From a virus: a stretch of DNA of 27,384 nucleotides. Where the stretch lies: IMG/VR virus record IMGVR_UViG_3300032524_000097, positions 1 through 27,384 of that record; one strand, 5' to 3'. Made by a program: the position numbers and the translations under genes. Below are positions 1-9,402 of the stretch, piece by piece (positions within the stretch are counted from its first letter, which is position 1; each line of letters starts with the position of its first letter). The notes under the pieces are model-generated. The model saw only the letters and a list, made by a program, of their open reading frames with translations. It had not been told where the DNA came from and did not search any database.

Positions 1-37
1 AACTCGGGGTCGTTTTCACGCCTGGCAATGGGCAGGG

Positions 38-73
38 AGAAGCCCGCCGGGAAGGTGAGACCGACGGGCTTCT
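38..73 (-). terminator. Hairpin downstream of the last tail gene
   Basis: Two 13-nt arms (38-50 and 61-73) pair along their whole length with one G-U pair and a 10-nt loop. On the minus strand they read AGAAGCCCGTCGG and CCGGCGGGCTTCT. It lies 71 nt after the stop at 144, the place where an operon terminator is expected. There is no long T-run, only the TTCT in the stem, so factor-independent termination is plausible but not certain. The rest of 1-143 shows no gene. Confidence 0.6.
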
Positions 74-143
74 TGGATCGGGTATGTGAGAACCGGGATT
101 GCGTGAAGTGTAGTCGACGCGTCCCTCGGGCGCAACCCCTACA

Positions 144-437
144 TCATGCGGGGCTAGATTCGCCGGCAACAGTCACCGACGAGGGGTCCATCGCCTCGCG
201 CATATCCCGTACCTGACCCAGGGCGCCGGCGAGACGGTCCAGGTTCTTGACAGCGACATCGAGGCGCGCGGAAGCGTCCCTCGCGGCTTCGCCCTCCTTC
301 GCTATCAGACCCCGGTAGTGCGCTTCGCGGGCTTCGAGGTAGGTTGCTACGCAGAATACATCCCCGGAGGGCGTGGTGGGCGTCTCAGGCGCGATATCGC
401 GTGGCGTATCCTTGGAATCGTTCAGCCCATCGCTCAT
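144..437 (-). CDS. 97-aa hypothetical protein, coiled-coil-like
   Basis: The last gene of the operon in this window. The N-terminal 25 residues are Pro/Thr/Asp-rich and probably disordered. The rest is one long helix with heptad-like Leu/Ala spacing (YLEAREAHYRGLIAKEGEAARDASARLDVAVKNLDRLAGALG), compatible with a coiled coil. There is no signal peptide or membrane segment. The start overlaps the preceding stop (ATGA). The function is unknown. Confidence 0.65.
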   Translation of the reverse strand: MSDGLNDSKDTPRDIAPETPTTPSGDVFCVATYLEAREAHYRGLIAKEGEAARDASARLDVAVKNLDRLAGALGQVRDMREAMDPSSVTVAGESSPA

Positions 438-670
438 CTGCTTGTGATCCCTTCTGCTACGCGCGCGGCCGCTTCGATAGCGTCTCGCTGCGCCGTAACC
501 GTGCGGGTGTCGTCACGACTCGGTCGCTCCAGCTCTACCCACGCGGTAAGCGATGGGTCGCCGGCGTCGGCTTTGAGGTAGTGAGCTTCGTAGGTCTCCT
601 GTTCCACAGTCCCATCAGCGGCGTAGGTCGTCTCGCGAATCTCGCGCAAAGCAAGGATTAGTTTCGGCAT
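434..670 (-). CDS. 78-aa hypothetical protein
   Basis: A small protein after the fibre gene, with AGGAG five bases before its ATG. The first half is predicted beta (LILALREIRETTYAADGTVEQETYEAHYLKA), the second helical (VTAQRDAIEAAARVAEG). The stop overlaps the next ATG as ATGA. It resembles the short proteins that often follow fibre genes, which may be chaperones or tail-tip parts, but no family is recognised. Confidence 0.65.
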   Translation of the reverse strand: MPKLILALREIRETTYAADGTVEQETYEAHYLKADAGDPSLTAWVELERPSRDDTRTVTAQRDAIEAAARVAEGITSR

Positions 671-678
671 AGTGTCTC

Positions 679-1644
679 CTATGCAAGCGTGTAGAATGGA
701 ATGAAGTAGTCCCCGTCGGTTATTCCTCCGCTACCCGTGGCGGTCTCATCTATGATATTGAACATGAGGAACCCCGCCCGCGTAGCCGTAGACACACTAG
801 CCTCAATCACTAGCGAACGGTTGAGATTCGCGGAGGTAGACGTCCCTCGTGCGCCGACAAACTCCTGATCAATATCGCCCTGGTCGAGCGTCAATACCGG
901 TCTACCACCTGTAGCACTGGACTGGTCGACCTTCAGCGCGCCCCCGAACGACGATGTCCCTATGGAGACACGTTGATCGCTGCCTATCAGCATCGCAAGC
1001 GCCCCATCACCGGAGTAGAGCTTGAGTTCCCCGCCGGTGCGATACGAACCGATGCGTAGATCGTTCGCCCCACCGTCATAGACGATACGCGCCGAGGTGG
1101 GGTCAGCGACATCTCCGAACGCGATTTGCGCGTCGTCACCGTTCGGCGTGAGCAAGGAGAAGCCCACATTCGTCGCCCCCTCGAGCACGAGATCATCGTG
1201 GCCCGTGTCAGCCGTAGCGCCAGAGTCGCCCGTCGCGATGTTGATGCTGGCGCCGGTCATCGAAAAGCGGTTGTCGGTGAACACGGCTGCGGGCGTCGCC
1301 GCGTCGTTGATGATGAACCCATCGCCGGCGTCGTCGTAGCCCAACACCCATTTGTCCGTCAGGCTCGCGCCGTCGTTGTCCTGGAATAGCAGCGTGGCAT
1401 CGGTGTTCGCCGTAATCGACGCAATCCGCCCGCGCGGCGCCGCATCGGCCGACGATATCAACGTCCCTGCGTTCCCGGCGGCGAGCAGGAAGTTGTCCGC
1501 CGATGCGTGGTAAGCCGCGAGTGCGGTCATGCCCTTGTTGAACCGATCCCGTAGATTCTCGATGTCGCGCGTATAGGAGAACTTGTCAGTGATAGCAGGG
1601 ACGGGGGTGTAGTGTTCACCCGTCGTCGTGTAGTCATTCGCCAT
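679..1644 (-). CDS. Tail fibre / receptor-binding protein
   Basis: A 321-residue protein. After a short helical N-terminus (ITDKFSYTRDIENLRDRFNKGMTALAAY) the sequence consists of repeated beta segments of the type 'G-F-x-L-L-T-P-N-G-D-D-A-Q-I-A-F-G-D', 'A-R-I-V-Y-D-G-G-A-N-D-L-R-I-G-S' and 'VLGYDDAGDGFIINDA', the pattern of trimeric beta-helical phage fibres. The last 70 residues (RPVLTLDQGDIDQEF to DYFIPFYTLA) form a separate head or tip domain. The gene is at the end of the tail module and likely contributes host recognition. The ATG overlaps the hub stop by 11 nt. Confidence 0.8.
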   Translation of the reverse strand: MANDYTTTGEHYTPVPAITDKFSYTRDIENLRDRFNKGMTALAAYHASADNFLLAAGNAGTLISSADAAPRGRIASITANTDATLLFQDNDGASLTDKWVLGYDDAGDGFIINDAATPAAVFTDNRFSMTGASINIATGDSGATADTGHDDLVLEGATNVGFSLLTPNGDDAQIAFGDVADPTSARIVYDGGANDLRIGSYRTGGELKLYSGDGALAMLIGSDQRVSIGTSSFGGALKVDQSSATGGRPVLTLDQGDIDQEFVGARGTSTSANLNRSLVIEASVSTATRAGFLMFNIIDETATGSGGITDGDYFIPFYTLA

Positions 1645-3145
1645 CGGGCGCTCCTCTCACATCAAGGGTGACGAGCTGTTCCGCCACGCCCACGTATTTC
1701 AGAATGTCGGTCGTGCGAAACCCGCCACCGGATACGTCGAGCCGGCGCCCCTCGATCATATACAGCCCACGATAGCCCTCGTCGGGTAGGTCAACCTCGA
1801 CGATGTCGAACGGCAACACGCTCAGGATGCCGGGCGACTGTATCTGGATTCGTTGATGAGGGTAGGCGCGGTGCGCGGCCTGACTGTCGGAATAGCTCTC
1901 GCGGTCCAGCGTGTAGCGCCCGTATTGCGTCCCGGAGACCGACTGCGTTGAGCGCGGAACCTCAGCCAGCCCCCCGAGCGAATACGTCCGCCAACGGAGC
2001 CCGTATTCCGCGACCGATTCCCCGACCGTCGCGTCGCTTGTTGAGCCCTCGCCCAATTGCGAGAACTGGAGCGTCTCCAATTCCTGGAACGACAGCGCGC
2101 TCAGGTCGATAAAATCCCGTAGGTTCGATTCCGGCGTAGTGCGCGAACGGACCTCATTCACCACCAGGGTTGATTCAACCGCCTGCACGTTTACCACGTT
2201 GTGCGGCGAGAAACGGAACGGGCGTAACGTCGAGAACTGCCGACGATTCGGCCAAAATGGAGAGAGATTGTAGTGCGTCGGGAGTCCGGTAGGCCATATC
2301 GAGACCGACGACCGTAGCGGGAGGTCGTTGAGGTTATCATAGGGGCCTGCATCAATCCATACGGGATTACCAGGCGTCCCGAGATCGCTATTCCGATGGG
2401 CCGACCATATTGGATTATCGTCGGAGAACGTCACCAGCAACTCACCACCGGGCGACAGATATCCTATCAACTGCGCCGAGCGGAGCAAATCGGATATCTC
2501 ATCGAACAACGTCCCGCGCTCGTTGCTGACACTCGGGTATTGTAGGATGCCGGTCCCGTTCACCGCCAGCACGTCGCCTGCCGATAACAGGTCGTCCAGT
2601 AGATGGCGCACGTCGTCAGGCAGCCCATCCTCGTCACCGCCCGATAGCGTCTCGTATGCCGTCACGAAATCCGTCGAATCCGAGGGCTCCGAGTAGGGCA
2701 ATTCCTGCAACCGACGGAGGGAGTCGAAACACGAGAGGGTATAGCTGCGACTGGCAACGCCGGCCTTGACGTTCTCTACCGTGCCACGAAACACGGTGAT
2801 GAAATTCGCCGGGTCGACGCCGAGACCAATCCAGATAGAGTCACCAGGCTTCGGCTCCCGCGCCATGTCCGACGATGCGACCTCGACTACGCAGTTCCCC
2901 GAGACCAACGTATGGTCGCCGTATTGCCCGGTGTCGAATCCCACCCGGATAGAGACGGACACAACATCGTGCAGCGTGTCGCCATCCGGCGCCGAGTGCC
3001 CACCGCGTAACGCCACGATGGCCGTTGGATTCCGCACGGGCGCGGACTCGACGATGCGGGCCTTGTCGTAGCGCGGCAATTGGCTCGACGATAAGACACT
3101 AAACCACGATGCGTAGTGCAGGCTACGGTCTAGGAAATTCGCCAT
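1634..3145 (-). CDS. Tail hub / baseplate-like minor tail protein
   Basis: A 503-residue protein. The region DVVSVSIRVGFDTGQYG to RSYTLSCFDSLRRLQELPYS (about residues 60-155) has the layout of tail hub domains: a short barrel with a F-x-G-x-V-E/D strand (here VFRGTVENV), followed by a Y-x-L/x-C-x-D strand. The end (LPFDIVEVDLPDEGYRGLYMIEGRRLD) also fits hub domains, in which a final strand carries an 'I-x-x-x-x-x-D/Y' pattern. The ATG at 3145 shares one base with the preceding stop (TAATG). An in-frame ATG at 3241 would only duplicate the upstream gene. It likely forms the trimeric hub under the tube and holds the fibre. Confidence 0.65.
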   Translation of the reverse strand: MANFLDRSLHYASWFSVLSSSQLPRYDKARIVESAPVRNPTAIVALRGGHSAPDGDTLHDVVSVSIRVGFDTGQYGDHTLVSGNCVVEVASSDMAREPKPGDSIWIGLGVDPANFITVFRGTVENVKAGVASRSYTLSCFDSLRRLQELPYSEPSDSTDFVTAYETLSGGDEDGLPDDVRHLLDDLLSAGDVLAVNGTGILQYPSVSNERGTLFDEISDLLRSAQLIGYLSPGGELLVTFSDDNPIWSAHRNSDLGTPGNPVWIDAGPYDNLNDLPLRSSVSIWPTGLPTHYNLSPFWPNRRQFSTLRPFRFSPHNVVNVQAVESTLVVNEVRSRTTPESNLRDFIDLSALSFQELETLQFSQLGEGSTSDATVGESVAEYGLRWRTYSLGGLAEVPRSTQSVSGTQYGRYTLDRESYSDSQAAHRAYPHQRIQIQSPGILSVLPFDIVEVDLPDEGYRGLYMIEGRRLDVSGGGFRTTDILKYVGVAEQLVTLDVRGAPDGE

Positions 3146-4800
3146 TAGAGCGGCAACTCCTCGAATACCGATGACCGTAGCGTCGAGAGCGACAGCGACA
3201 GCCGCCGATCGTGCGCGCTCAATGCGCCAGTGTGGAACCACGATTCCGGCAACGCCTCGATCTGAACCAGGAACTCGCGCGAATACCGTACCGCTACCTG
3301 CGCCTGTCCAATTTCGCCGATGGTCGCGTTGGGCGACGGGACCGCCAGGGCAATACCACTGGGTCGAGGCATGTAATCAGCGCCCGCCGTCAGGGTCGTT
3401 GGTGGGCGCACGTAGAGAGCCGGGTCCGTCCCGCGTGAATCCAGCACTGCATACGTGATGGCGATCGGGTCGTCCTGAAAGTCGAACACGTTCACCCCAA
3501 GCGTGCCCATTGAGGACGCCTGGGTATCGCGATAGTCGAAGCCGGAGTTTCCGTAGGCCGCGAGGTTCTTCAACGTGAGCTTTGACCCGCTACCGCGCTG
3601 GGTCTGCCGTGTGCGGAACAGCAACTCTAGCGGTAGGTTCGCGACAGAGTCATCGCGGAGCGCGTCGAGTAGGTTCGTCCCTCGGAAATCCAGCACGGTT
3701 GGGTGAACGCCACTACGTGGGACGGTTTTCACCCGCCGCCACACGGTTGTATTGTTGTCCCACGCCCAAACGTCGAACCCAGATTTGCCCACGCCGGTTG
3801 ACCGCACCTCGGACACCGCATCGAACGACACCGTTACCGCTGTATCCCATATCCCGACGTTCGCATGACTCGTGGGCAAACTGAGACGGCAATACCCATA
3901 CATGGAGTCATTCGAGGTCGTGAACGATGACCCGACAGACGATCCCACGTTCGCGAACTCCGTCGCGCCCCACGAGGCCGTCCCGGTAACGCTGAAATCC
4001 GTCCCGCTCGGTAAGAGCGAATGCATGAAGGTCTCGGCGAATACTCGCCCTGCCGTGAAGTGCGTCCCGAGGTTCGCCCACGTAACGCTCCCTTTCGCGA
4101 ACGTCGGAAATACCTCTTGGTTGTCCGGGACTTCGCCATCATCTAGCCGTAGCGCCTCCGAGCGGTAGAAAAACTGCTGGAGCCGGTCGTAGCTCGCGCC
4201 GTCTAGCGTGGACCATGAGAGGTTGTGCGTGTAGTGCCGTTGCAACACGTCCACCACCCGACGGCCGGAGAGCGTCGCGTGCGTCGCCTTGATCGCGGTC
4301 ACGTTGCGCGTGATCTGATCCGGGTCCATCAGCAAGACGTTCTCGTTGAGCGCCGCCTCGTTTACCAGCAGCTCACCGTCGATGTTGTTCCCCTGACAGA
4401 TGCGGGTCTTTACGCTCGTCGTCCCGGAGGGAACCGTAACAGTGACGGCGGCCCGCTTCCAATCGTTATAGGTCGTCGAGAAGGCCGAGGACGCGAAATT
4501 CGTCGATCCAATCACCGTATCGGCCTGGTCCAACACACTGAGGTTGATCGTCTGCGAGGAGTCCGCCGTCTTGTAGAGCATGTCGGCCCGCACCGGGAGC
4601 ATCGACCCGACCAGGGTAATGGCGGGCGACAACGCGCCTACCAGCGTCGAGGCCGAGATAATGCGCAACGCGCTTTGCGCCGTGATCGTCGTGGCATTGG
4701 CATTGATCGACGATCCCGCCTCCGCCGCCCAATCCTCGTTGCTCGCTACGAAGTTCTGCCGACCGCTCACCGTCGGGAATAGCTTGATCCCGTGACTCAT
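3145..4800 (-). CDS. Tail-tip structural protein (distal-tail candidate) with carbohydrate-binding-like domains
   Basis: A 551-residue beta-rich protein directly after the tape measure, in the position of the distal tail protein. Residues about 20-155 have a jelly-roll, carbohydrate-binding-module pattern (starting NFVASNEDW and ending in AALNEN). Residues 160-230 include a MDPDQITRNVTAIKATHATLSG segment and HYTHNLSWSTLDGASYDRLQQFF, which resembles tail-tip ring proteins. A second beta-sandwich follows (about 260-400). It may link the tail tube to the hub and bind host glycans. No catalytic motif is visible. Precise family is not recognised. Confidence 0.65.
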   Translation of the reverse strand: MSHGIKLFPTVSGRQNFVASNEDWAAEAGSSINANATTITAQSALRIISASTLVGALSPAITLVGSMLPVRADMLYKTADSSQTINLSVLDQADTVIGSTNFASSAFSTTYNDWKRAAVTVTVPSGTTSVKTRICQGNNIDGELLVNEAALNENVLLMDPDQITRNVTAIKATHATLSGRRVVDVLQRHYTHNLSWSTLDGASYDRLQQFFYRSEALRLDDGEVPDNQEVFPTFAKGSVTWANLGTHFTAGRVFAETFMHSLLPSGTDFSVTGTASWGATEFANVGSSVGSSFTTSNDSMYGYCRLSLPTSHANVGIWDTAVTVSFDAVSEVRSTGVGKSGFDVWAWDNNTTVWRRVKTVPRSGVHPTVLDFRGTNLLDALRDDSVANLPLELLFRTRQTQRGSGSKLTLKNLAAYGNSGFDYRDTQASSMGTLGVNVFDFQDDPIAITYAVLDSRGTDPALYVRPPTTLTAGADYMPRPSGIALAVPSPNATIGEIGQAQVAVRYSREFLVQIEALPESWFHTGALSAHDRRLSLSLSTLRSSVFEELPL

Positions 4801-7800
4801 GCGAATAGCCCTTCTTGGCGCCCAATATCCGCCATCGTGCGAACCAGTGTCCTCAACGATTCCTCACTCGATATGAGCGTGTCGACGTTGACGTTCAGGG
4901 TCACCGCCGCCTGGCGCGCCTGCGCGTCCGATCCCGTGATTTGCCCCAACAGTCGCGCGTTGGTGTTCCCGTCCGTTGTCAGGTTGGACAGATCGGCGCT
5001 CGATAATCCAGCATCGGCGGCGAGACTGTTGAACTGACTTCCGAGCGTAGCTAACTCCCGCATCGTGATCTCATCCGCCTCGTCGATCATCCCCTCGCCC
5101 GTTTCGTCCAGGATGTTCTCGAACCGCACGGCCGCCGCGCCCTTGAGGAACTGTGAAAAGAGGTCTTTGGCGCGGAGCTGCTTGTCCCTAACCGTGGACG
5201 CCTGACTCTGCTGACTCTTCTCGTAGTGATCCGCCTGCGACTGATTCAGCGCGGCGTCCGCCGCTGCATTCTGTGCGCTGACTATGGCGGCCTCTTGCTG
5301 CGGTCGGAACGCTATCACTGCTTGCGCGGCGGCGTTCGGACCCGATTGAGCGAATATCGGCAAATACACATCTAGCTCGGCCTGGGTAAGGTCAGGGAAC
5401 GTATCGCGCGCCATCGCCTCCGCGTTGGTCATTGTTGCGAGAACGCCGTCAGAGCCTTGCACAACGCGGAGCATCCCACGCGCTATTTCCGACCAAAACT
5501 CGGGCAATCCTATCACCGACGCCGTAAGTAGCCCCTCCTCCATTAAGCGCAACGCGAGCGCAGTCGGCTGGATGCGGTGCGCGGAGCCCTCGTGAAAGAT
5601 GCGATTCGCCGTCTCGACGTATGCCGTCAGATCACCGTTGCGCGTCGCGCCAGCCGCGAACGACACGCTGAGCGCGTATCTCCACGACGACCGCTTGTGC
5701 GCCAACACCAACACGCGCATCGTGCGGCTGTCTGCCGCCGAAATCCGCTCACCGTTCGGGTTGAACATCCGCTGAACATCATTCGGTAACGAGGACCAGG
5801 GTATTGTCTTCCCGGTCGCGCGCCAATCGTTCCCCTCCGCAGCGAGCGCGGCCACAACCAGCGCAGCCCATACCCCGACCCCGACAATAGCCACCGTGGG
5901 AAGAGCGCCAAGGGCAGCCGCCCCGGCCCTCGCCGCGCCGGTCCCTCCACCCGCACCTGCCCCCGCACCTGCTCCCGAACCTGCTCCCGCGCCCGTGCCC
6001 TTGGCCGCCTGGCCAAGCCCGAACGCCTGAGTTGCCATCGCCCCTAACTGCGCACCAATCGGCGTTAGGAACTCCGACGCGAACGCAGACGACATATCGG
6101 ACAGCGCGTTTCGTAAGGTCGTCTTCAGTCCATCTGTAAAGAGGGTCCACGTCCCTTTGAAGGTCTCTTGCCCCGTGACTATCCCTGCGAACGCCTCACC
6201 GAACAGATTAGGGATTGCCGTCTCAAACGCGCTCCCTAGCACGCCCTCGACCGCAGCCTGTAACTTCCCGACTTCCGTAGTCGCCTCCCTCGCGGCTTTC
6301 GGGACACGTGCGAGCACATCCTCGAATGTATCGTCGCCCGGCTCGACGTGCCGGTTCTGCATGTATTTTTCAGCGTTCGCGACAAGGTGGTCAGTGAGGT
6401 CGATGAGGTTCTGCTTCTGAATGGCGTCGTCCTCTTGAAACCTCATCTGCCCTACCGTGTCCATCCCGAGTTGGATAATCGCCCGCGATAACTCCCCCTC
6501 TTTGTCAACTAGATCGCGCGCAGATACCCACGCGCGCTCATGAGACATCTTAATGCCATCGCCGCCAGCTAGATGGTTTTCGTAGGCGGTCGCGAGAGGG
6601 CCGAACGCAAGCCGCTGCTCGTCCATGTTCGCCTTCACATCGAGCATGTGCTGGCCAAGGTCGCCCGTGGCAATAGATGCGCTGTATAGGTCGGGCTCTA
6701 GCTCCGCTAGACGCGAGCGATGCGTTCCGATCTCGGTGTCTAGTTTCAACATCGCTGTGCGCGCTAAGTCCTGCTCTATCTTGAACAGTTCCGTGGACAG
6801 TTTGGCTCCATCCACACTGGTGACTTGCTCACCCCATGCAACGCCTAACCTCCCGAGGGTCTCTCGGAACTCCGACTCCGGCCCGGTAGGCGACGCCATA
6901 TCCTTCAGTATCTTCTTCCGAAAGTCGAGCGCCTCCGTAGCGGCTTCCACGTCTTTCTGTGACACCCTAACAGGCCGCTCGGCTTCGGGCGGGATGTCCG
7001 TCTTGTCTCCGAATGCCTCATCGACAAGAATCCCCATTGCAGTGCTGAAATCGAGAACGGCGTCCTTCGCGTCCTTCGTGCGACTGTAGAACTGCGCCAG
7101 CCCGAGGTTATTGTTCTCGTCGTTGAGCGGCTCTAACTTCGTGGACAGCGTCCCGAGATACTCTCCGAGTTCTTTCGCACCCACTACTAGGGCCGCCCCG
7201 GTCCCAATGACTAGCGCCGCAGCGCCGAGCGCGATCGCGAACCCACCAAGTAGCCCGCCCTCGATGCCCAACGCGATCCCGGTGGCATTTACCAACGGGA
7301 GCAACGCCAGCCCCATATTCGTCATCCCGGCTGCCAACGCACCGACCCCGAGAGCCAAAGCGCTGCCGACGCCAACTTCAACAATCGCCTTCTTTGTCGC
7401 ATCGGGGAGCCCGTTAAACCAGTTCGTGATAGCGGTGGCCTGCTCTGCCCATTCCGTTAGTTTCGGAAGTAACACTTCGCCTAGGGAAATCGCCAGCGTT
7501 TCAACCGATCCCTTGAATTGCTCAAGCCCGCCCTTGAGACCCTTCATCTTACCCGCCGCCACATCCGCCGCTGTGGTGCCTTCGATCTGTTCGCGAAGTT
7601 TTCTGACTCCTTCGGCGCCCGTCTTTGCCGCTGCCATCGCCGCTCGGAACGCATCTGTCCCAAATGCCTGCTTGAGAAGATAGATGCGCTCCGACTCGGT
7701 CAAGTCTTCTATGGCAGTCTGAAGTGTCCCCGCGATACTCTCAAAACCAACGATGCTGCCCTGCGCGTCGATGAACTTGTTACGGCCATCGTCGGAGATG

Positions 7801-8564
7801 ATCCCAAGCGTCTCCATCGCCGTCGTCGCGTCCTTCGTCGAAGGCATTAGATTGATGAACATGGTCTTGAGAGACGTCCCGGCGTCAGCCCCCTTGAGAC
7901 CGTTTTCCGCGAGCGCGCCCAAGGCGAGCGCCAGATCTGTAAATTCGAGACCTGCGGTCGCGGCCGCCCCACCACCTTGGGACATCGCAGCAGCGAACTG
8001 ATCAACATTCGTGGTAGTAGCGTTCGCAATCCCCGCGATGTTGTTGACCACACCCTCCAGGGCTTCCGCCCCGAGATCAAACATGGACATAGCATCGGCC
8101 ACGACTTGCGCCGCGCGCGGAAGGTCTATTTCGCCAGCAGAGGCTAGGTCGATAGTAGACAAGGCCGCGCCTGCCATGATCTCCTGAACCTCAGCCCCGC
8201 CTTTTGATAGCTCAGTCATCGCAAGCGCAGCCTGCCCCGCCGAGAACACGGTATCGGCGCCGAGCTTCTTCGCGAGGTCGGCGAGGCCCTGCACTTCGGT
8301 CTCAGTAGCGCCCGAGATCACGCCGAGCTTGTTAATTTCCGACTCGAATTCCAATGCCGCTTTCGTTATCCCGCCGAGCCCAACCGCTGCGCCAGCGAAC
8401 GCTACACCCAGGCCGACCGCCATAGTGGCCGACGCACGCTTGATGTTGCCGAACCGATTGTCGATGTCGCGCTCGGTCTGCCCGAGGGTGGCGTTAAAGC
8501 CCTCCGTCTTGAGACCGAGTTCCACGAAGAGGCTACCGAGACTCAGTGCGTTGGAGGCCGCCAT
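4797..8564 (-). CDS. Tape measure protein
   Basis: A 1255-residue protein, the longest gene here, directly after the chaperones. Residues about 70-300 carry the TP901-type tape measure core (EINKLGVISGATETEVQGLADLAKKLG, VFSAGQAALAMTELSKGG, QFAAAMSQGGGAAATAGLEF). Hydrophobic Gly/Ala-rich segments follow at about 390-465, then long helical charged stretches, a Gly/Ala/Thr repeat run (about residues 845-880) and another hydrophobic segment (VAIVGVGVWAALVVAALAA). The protein spans the tail lumen and sets its length. At the usual scaling near 1.5 angstrom per residue the tail would be about 190 nm, an estimate only. No muralytic domain is recognised. The stop overlaps the next start (ATGA). Confidence 0.93.
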   Translation of the reverse strand: MAASNALSLGSLFVELGLKTEGFNATLGQTERDIDNRFGNIKRASATMAVGLGVAFAGAAVGLGGITKAALEFESEINKLGVISGATETEVQGLADLAKKLGADTVFSAGQAALAMTELSKGGAEVQEIMAGAALSTIDLASAGEIDLPRAAQVVADAMSMFDLGAEALEGVVNNIAGIANATTTNVDQFAAAMSQGGGAAATAGLEFTDLALALGALAENGLKGADAGTSLKTMFINLMPSTKDATTAMETLGIISDDGRNKFIDAQGSIVGFESIAGTLQTAIEDLTESERIYLLKQAFGTDAFRAAMAAAKTGAEGVRKLREQIEGTTAADVAAGKMKGLKGGLEQFKGSVETLAISLGEVLLPKLTEWAEQATAITNWFNGLPDATKKAIVEVGVGSALALGVGALAAGMTNMGLALLPLVNATGIALGIEGGLLGGFAIALGAAALVIGTGAALVVGAKELGEYLGTLSTKLEPLNDENNNLGLAQFYSRTKDAKDAVLDFSTAMGILVDEAFGDKTDIPPEAERPVRVSQKDVEAATEALDFRKKILKDMASPTGPESEFRETLGRLGVAWGEQVTSVDGAKLSTELFKIEQDLARTAMLKLDTEIGTHRSRLAELEPDLYSASIATGDLGQHMLDVKANMDEQRLAFGPLATAYENHLAGGDGIKMSHERAWVSARDLVDKEGELSRAIIQLGMDTVGQMRFQEDDAIQKQNLIDLTDHLVANAEKYMQNRHVEPGDDTFEDVLARVPKAAREATTEVGKLQAAVEGVLGSAFETAIPNLFGEAFAGIVTGQETFKGTWTLFTDGLKTTLRNALSDMSSAFASEFLTPIGAQLGAMATQAFGLGQAAKGTGAGAGSGAGAGAGAGGGTGAARAGAAALGALPTVAIVGVGVWAALVVAALAAEGNDWRATGKTIPWSSLPNDVQRMFNPNGERISAADSRTMRVLVLAHKRSSWRYALSVSFAAGATRNGDLTAYVETANRIFHEGSAHRIQPTALALRLMEEGLLTASVIGLPEFWSEIARGMLRVVQGSDGVLATMTNAEAMARDTFPDLTQAELDVYLPIFAQSGPNAAAQAVIAFRPQQEAAIVSAQNAAADAALNQSQADHYEKSQQSQASTVRDKQLRAKDLFSQFLKGAAAVRFENILDETGEGMIDEADEITMRELATLGSQFNSLAADAGLSSADLSNLTTDGNTNARLLGQITGSDAQARQAAVTLNVNVDTLISSEESLRTLVRTMADIGRQEGLFA

Positions 8565-8920
8565 GATTCCTTTCCTCGTGTTTGCGACACCATCGACAGC
8601 AGGTTATAGCGCGTCTCGGTCCGACCGTCGGGAAGCTCGTGCTTCTCCATCGGGGCCCGCTTTGCATATCCCCTCGCCGGGGCATCGGCGTCTCGCGCGC
8701 CCGCTGACCGCTTCGGTAGCGGCGCCTTGCCTGCCCGCGCGTCAGCTTCTTGCCCTACCCGCGCCCCTAGCGCCGACCAGTAGGCCCGAATCTGGCTGAA
8801 TGTCAGCCGTCGCAACACGTCCGGCGTCCAACCGTATTCATGCGCGAGTCGTTCGAGAATCTCTAGCAGCGATACGCCGGGCCCGCGCTCTAAGCTTTCC
8901 CCTTCGCCGCCGACTTCACC
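8543..8920 (-). CDS. Tail assembly chaperone T-type extension (made by -1 frameshift)
   Basis: A coding frame one base back from the upstream chaperone frame. It is open from 8935 to the stop at 8543 and encodes GEVGGEG..., then LLEILERLAHEYGWTPDVLRRLTF, the widely conserved core of the second chaperone frame. That core starts upstream of the first possible start codon in this frame (a GTG at 8818, inside the conserved block), so an independent start would break the domain. The natural product is a G-T fusion of about 286 residues made by -1 frameshifting. The 3' end overlaps the tape measure start by 22 nt. Confidence 0.75.
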   Translation of the reverse strand, partial: GEVGGEGESLERGPGVSLLEILERLAHEYGWTPDVLRRLTFSQIRAYWSALGARVGQEADARAGKAPLPKRSAGARDADAPARGYAKRAPMEKHELPDGRTETRYNLLSMVSQTRGKESWRPPTH

Positions 8921-9402
8921 AAAGGGTGAGCCGCCTCAACCTTCGCCGCATCGTCAGGCAACACCGGCATGCCCGCTGCATCTAGCGTGATGTCTTCCGA
9001 TGCCGACTGTAGTCGGCGCTTCTGCTCCGCGAGTAGCTTTTCGATACTGACCGCGAAGTCGTCTTGCCCGAACGCCCGGAGGATGGCCAACAGATAGGCG
9101 TGCAGCGTCGACGCCGTGATCGCGGCCTGACAGCGCCGGAGGGTGTGGTCTTCTTCACGCCCGTCTGCGAACGCGTCCTGATTGACATAGGCCCACAGCA
9201 TGGTCGATAGGCGCGTCGCGCCCCGCGTCTCCCAGAAGCTGGTCCACGTCGAGTCGTCCATCAGGTTGGCGTCGAGCGCCTCTTCGATCATCGCGTATGC
9301 AACGACGGTCGCCGACCCCGGCTTGATCTTGGCTGGCGTCGGGATGCCCTTCGGCGGCCCGATACTCCCTACGACATCGCCCACGGTTAGTTCGTCTGCC
9401 AC
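8890..9402 (-). CDS. Tail assembly chaperone, G-type (upstream frame)
   Basis: A 170-residue helical protein starting at GTG with GAAGGAG upstream. It precedes the tape measure gene, has an acidic/helical middle (ATVVAYAMIEEALDANL, AAITASTLHAYLLAILRAFG) and a basic end. This matches the first of the two chaperone products of long-tailed phages, which bind the tape measure protein during tail assembly. The 3' part contains a C CCT TTG slippery heptamer at 8926-8920, from which a fraction of ribosomes would move into the next frame. The stop TAG is at 8890-8892. Confidence 0.8.
   Translation of the reverse strand: MADELTVGDVVGSIGPPKGIPTPAKIKPGSATVVAYAMIEEALDANLMDDSTWTSFWETRGATRLSTMLWAYVNQDAFADGREEDHTLRRCQAAITASTLHAYLLAILRAFGQDDFAVSIEKLLAEQKRRLQSASEDITLDAAGMPVLPDDAAKVEAAHPLVKSAAKGKA
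8920..8926 (-). promoter_or_regulatory. Programmed -1 frameshift site (slippery heptamer)
   Basis: On the minus strand, C CCT TTG is an exact X XXY YYZ heptamer in the frame of the upstream chaperone and lies within the narrow window (8935-8890) where both frames are open. A second, less perfect candidate, G GGG AAA, is at 8902-8896. Either would shift ribosomes by one base into the T frame. Confidence 0.6.

Noticed and set aside
80-143. Possible minus-strand promoter (TTGCGC, 17-nt spacer, TACACT)
   Set aside because: The match is weak, there is no gene visible after it within the window, and it is followed by the terminator-like hairpin.
3146-3241. Longer N-terminus of the hub protein (start at 3241)
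   Set aside because: The extra residues only translate another frame of the upstream gene. The ATG at 3145 overlaps the upstream stop as TAATG.
7111-7683. 190-aa plus-strand reading frame rich in Ser/Pro/Ala
   Set aside because: It is antisense to the tape measure gene and its composition is that expected from the complement of Gly/Ala codons.
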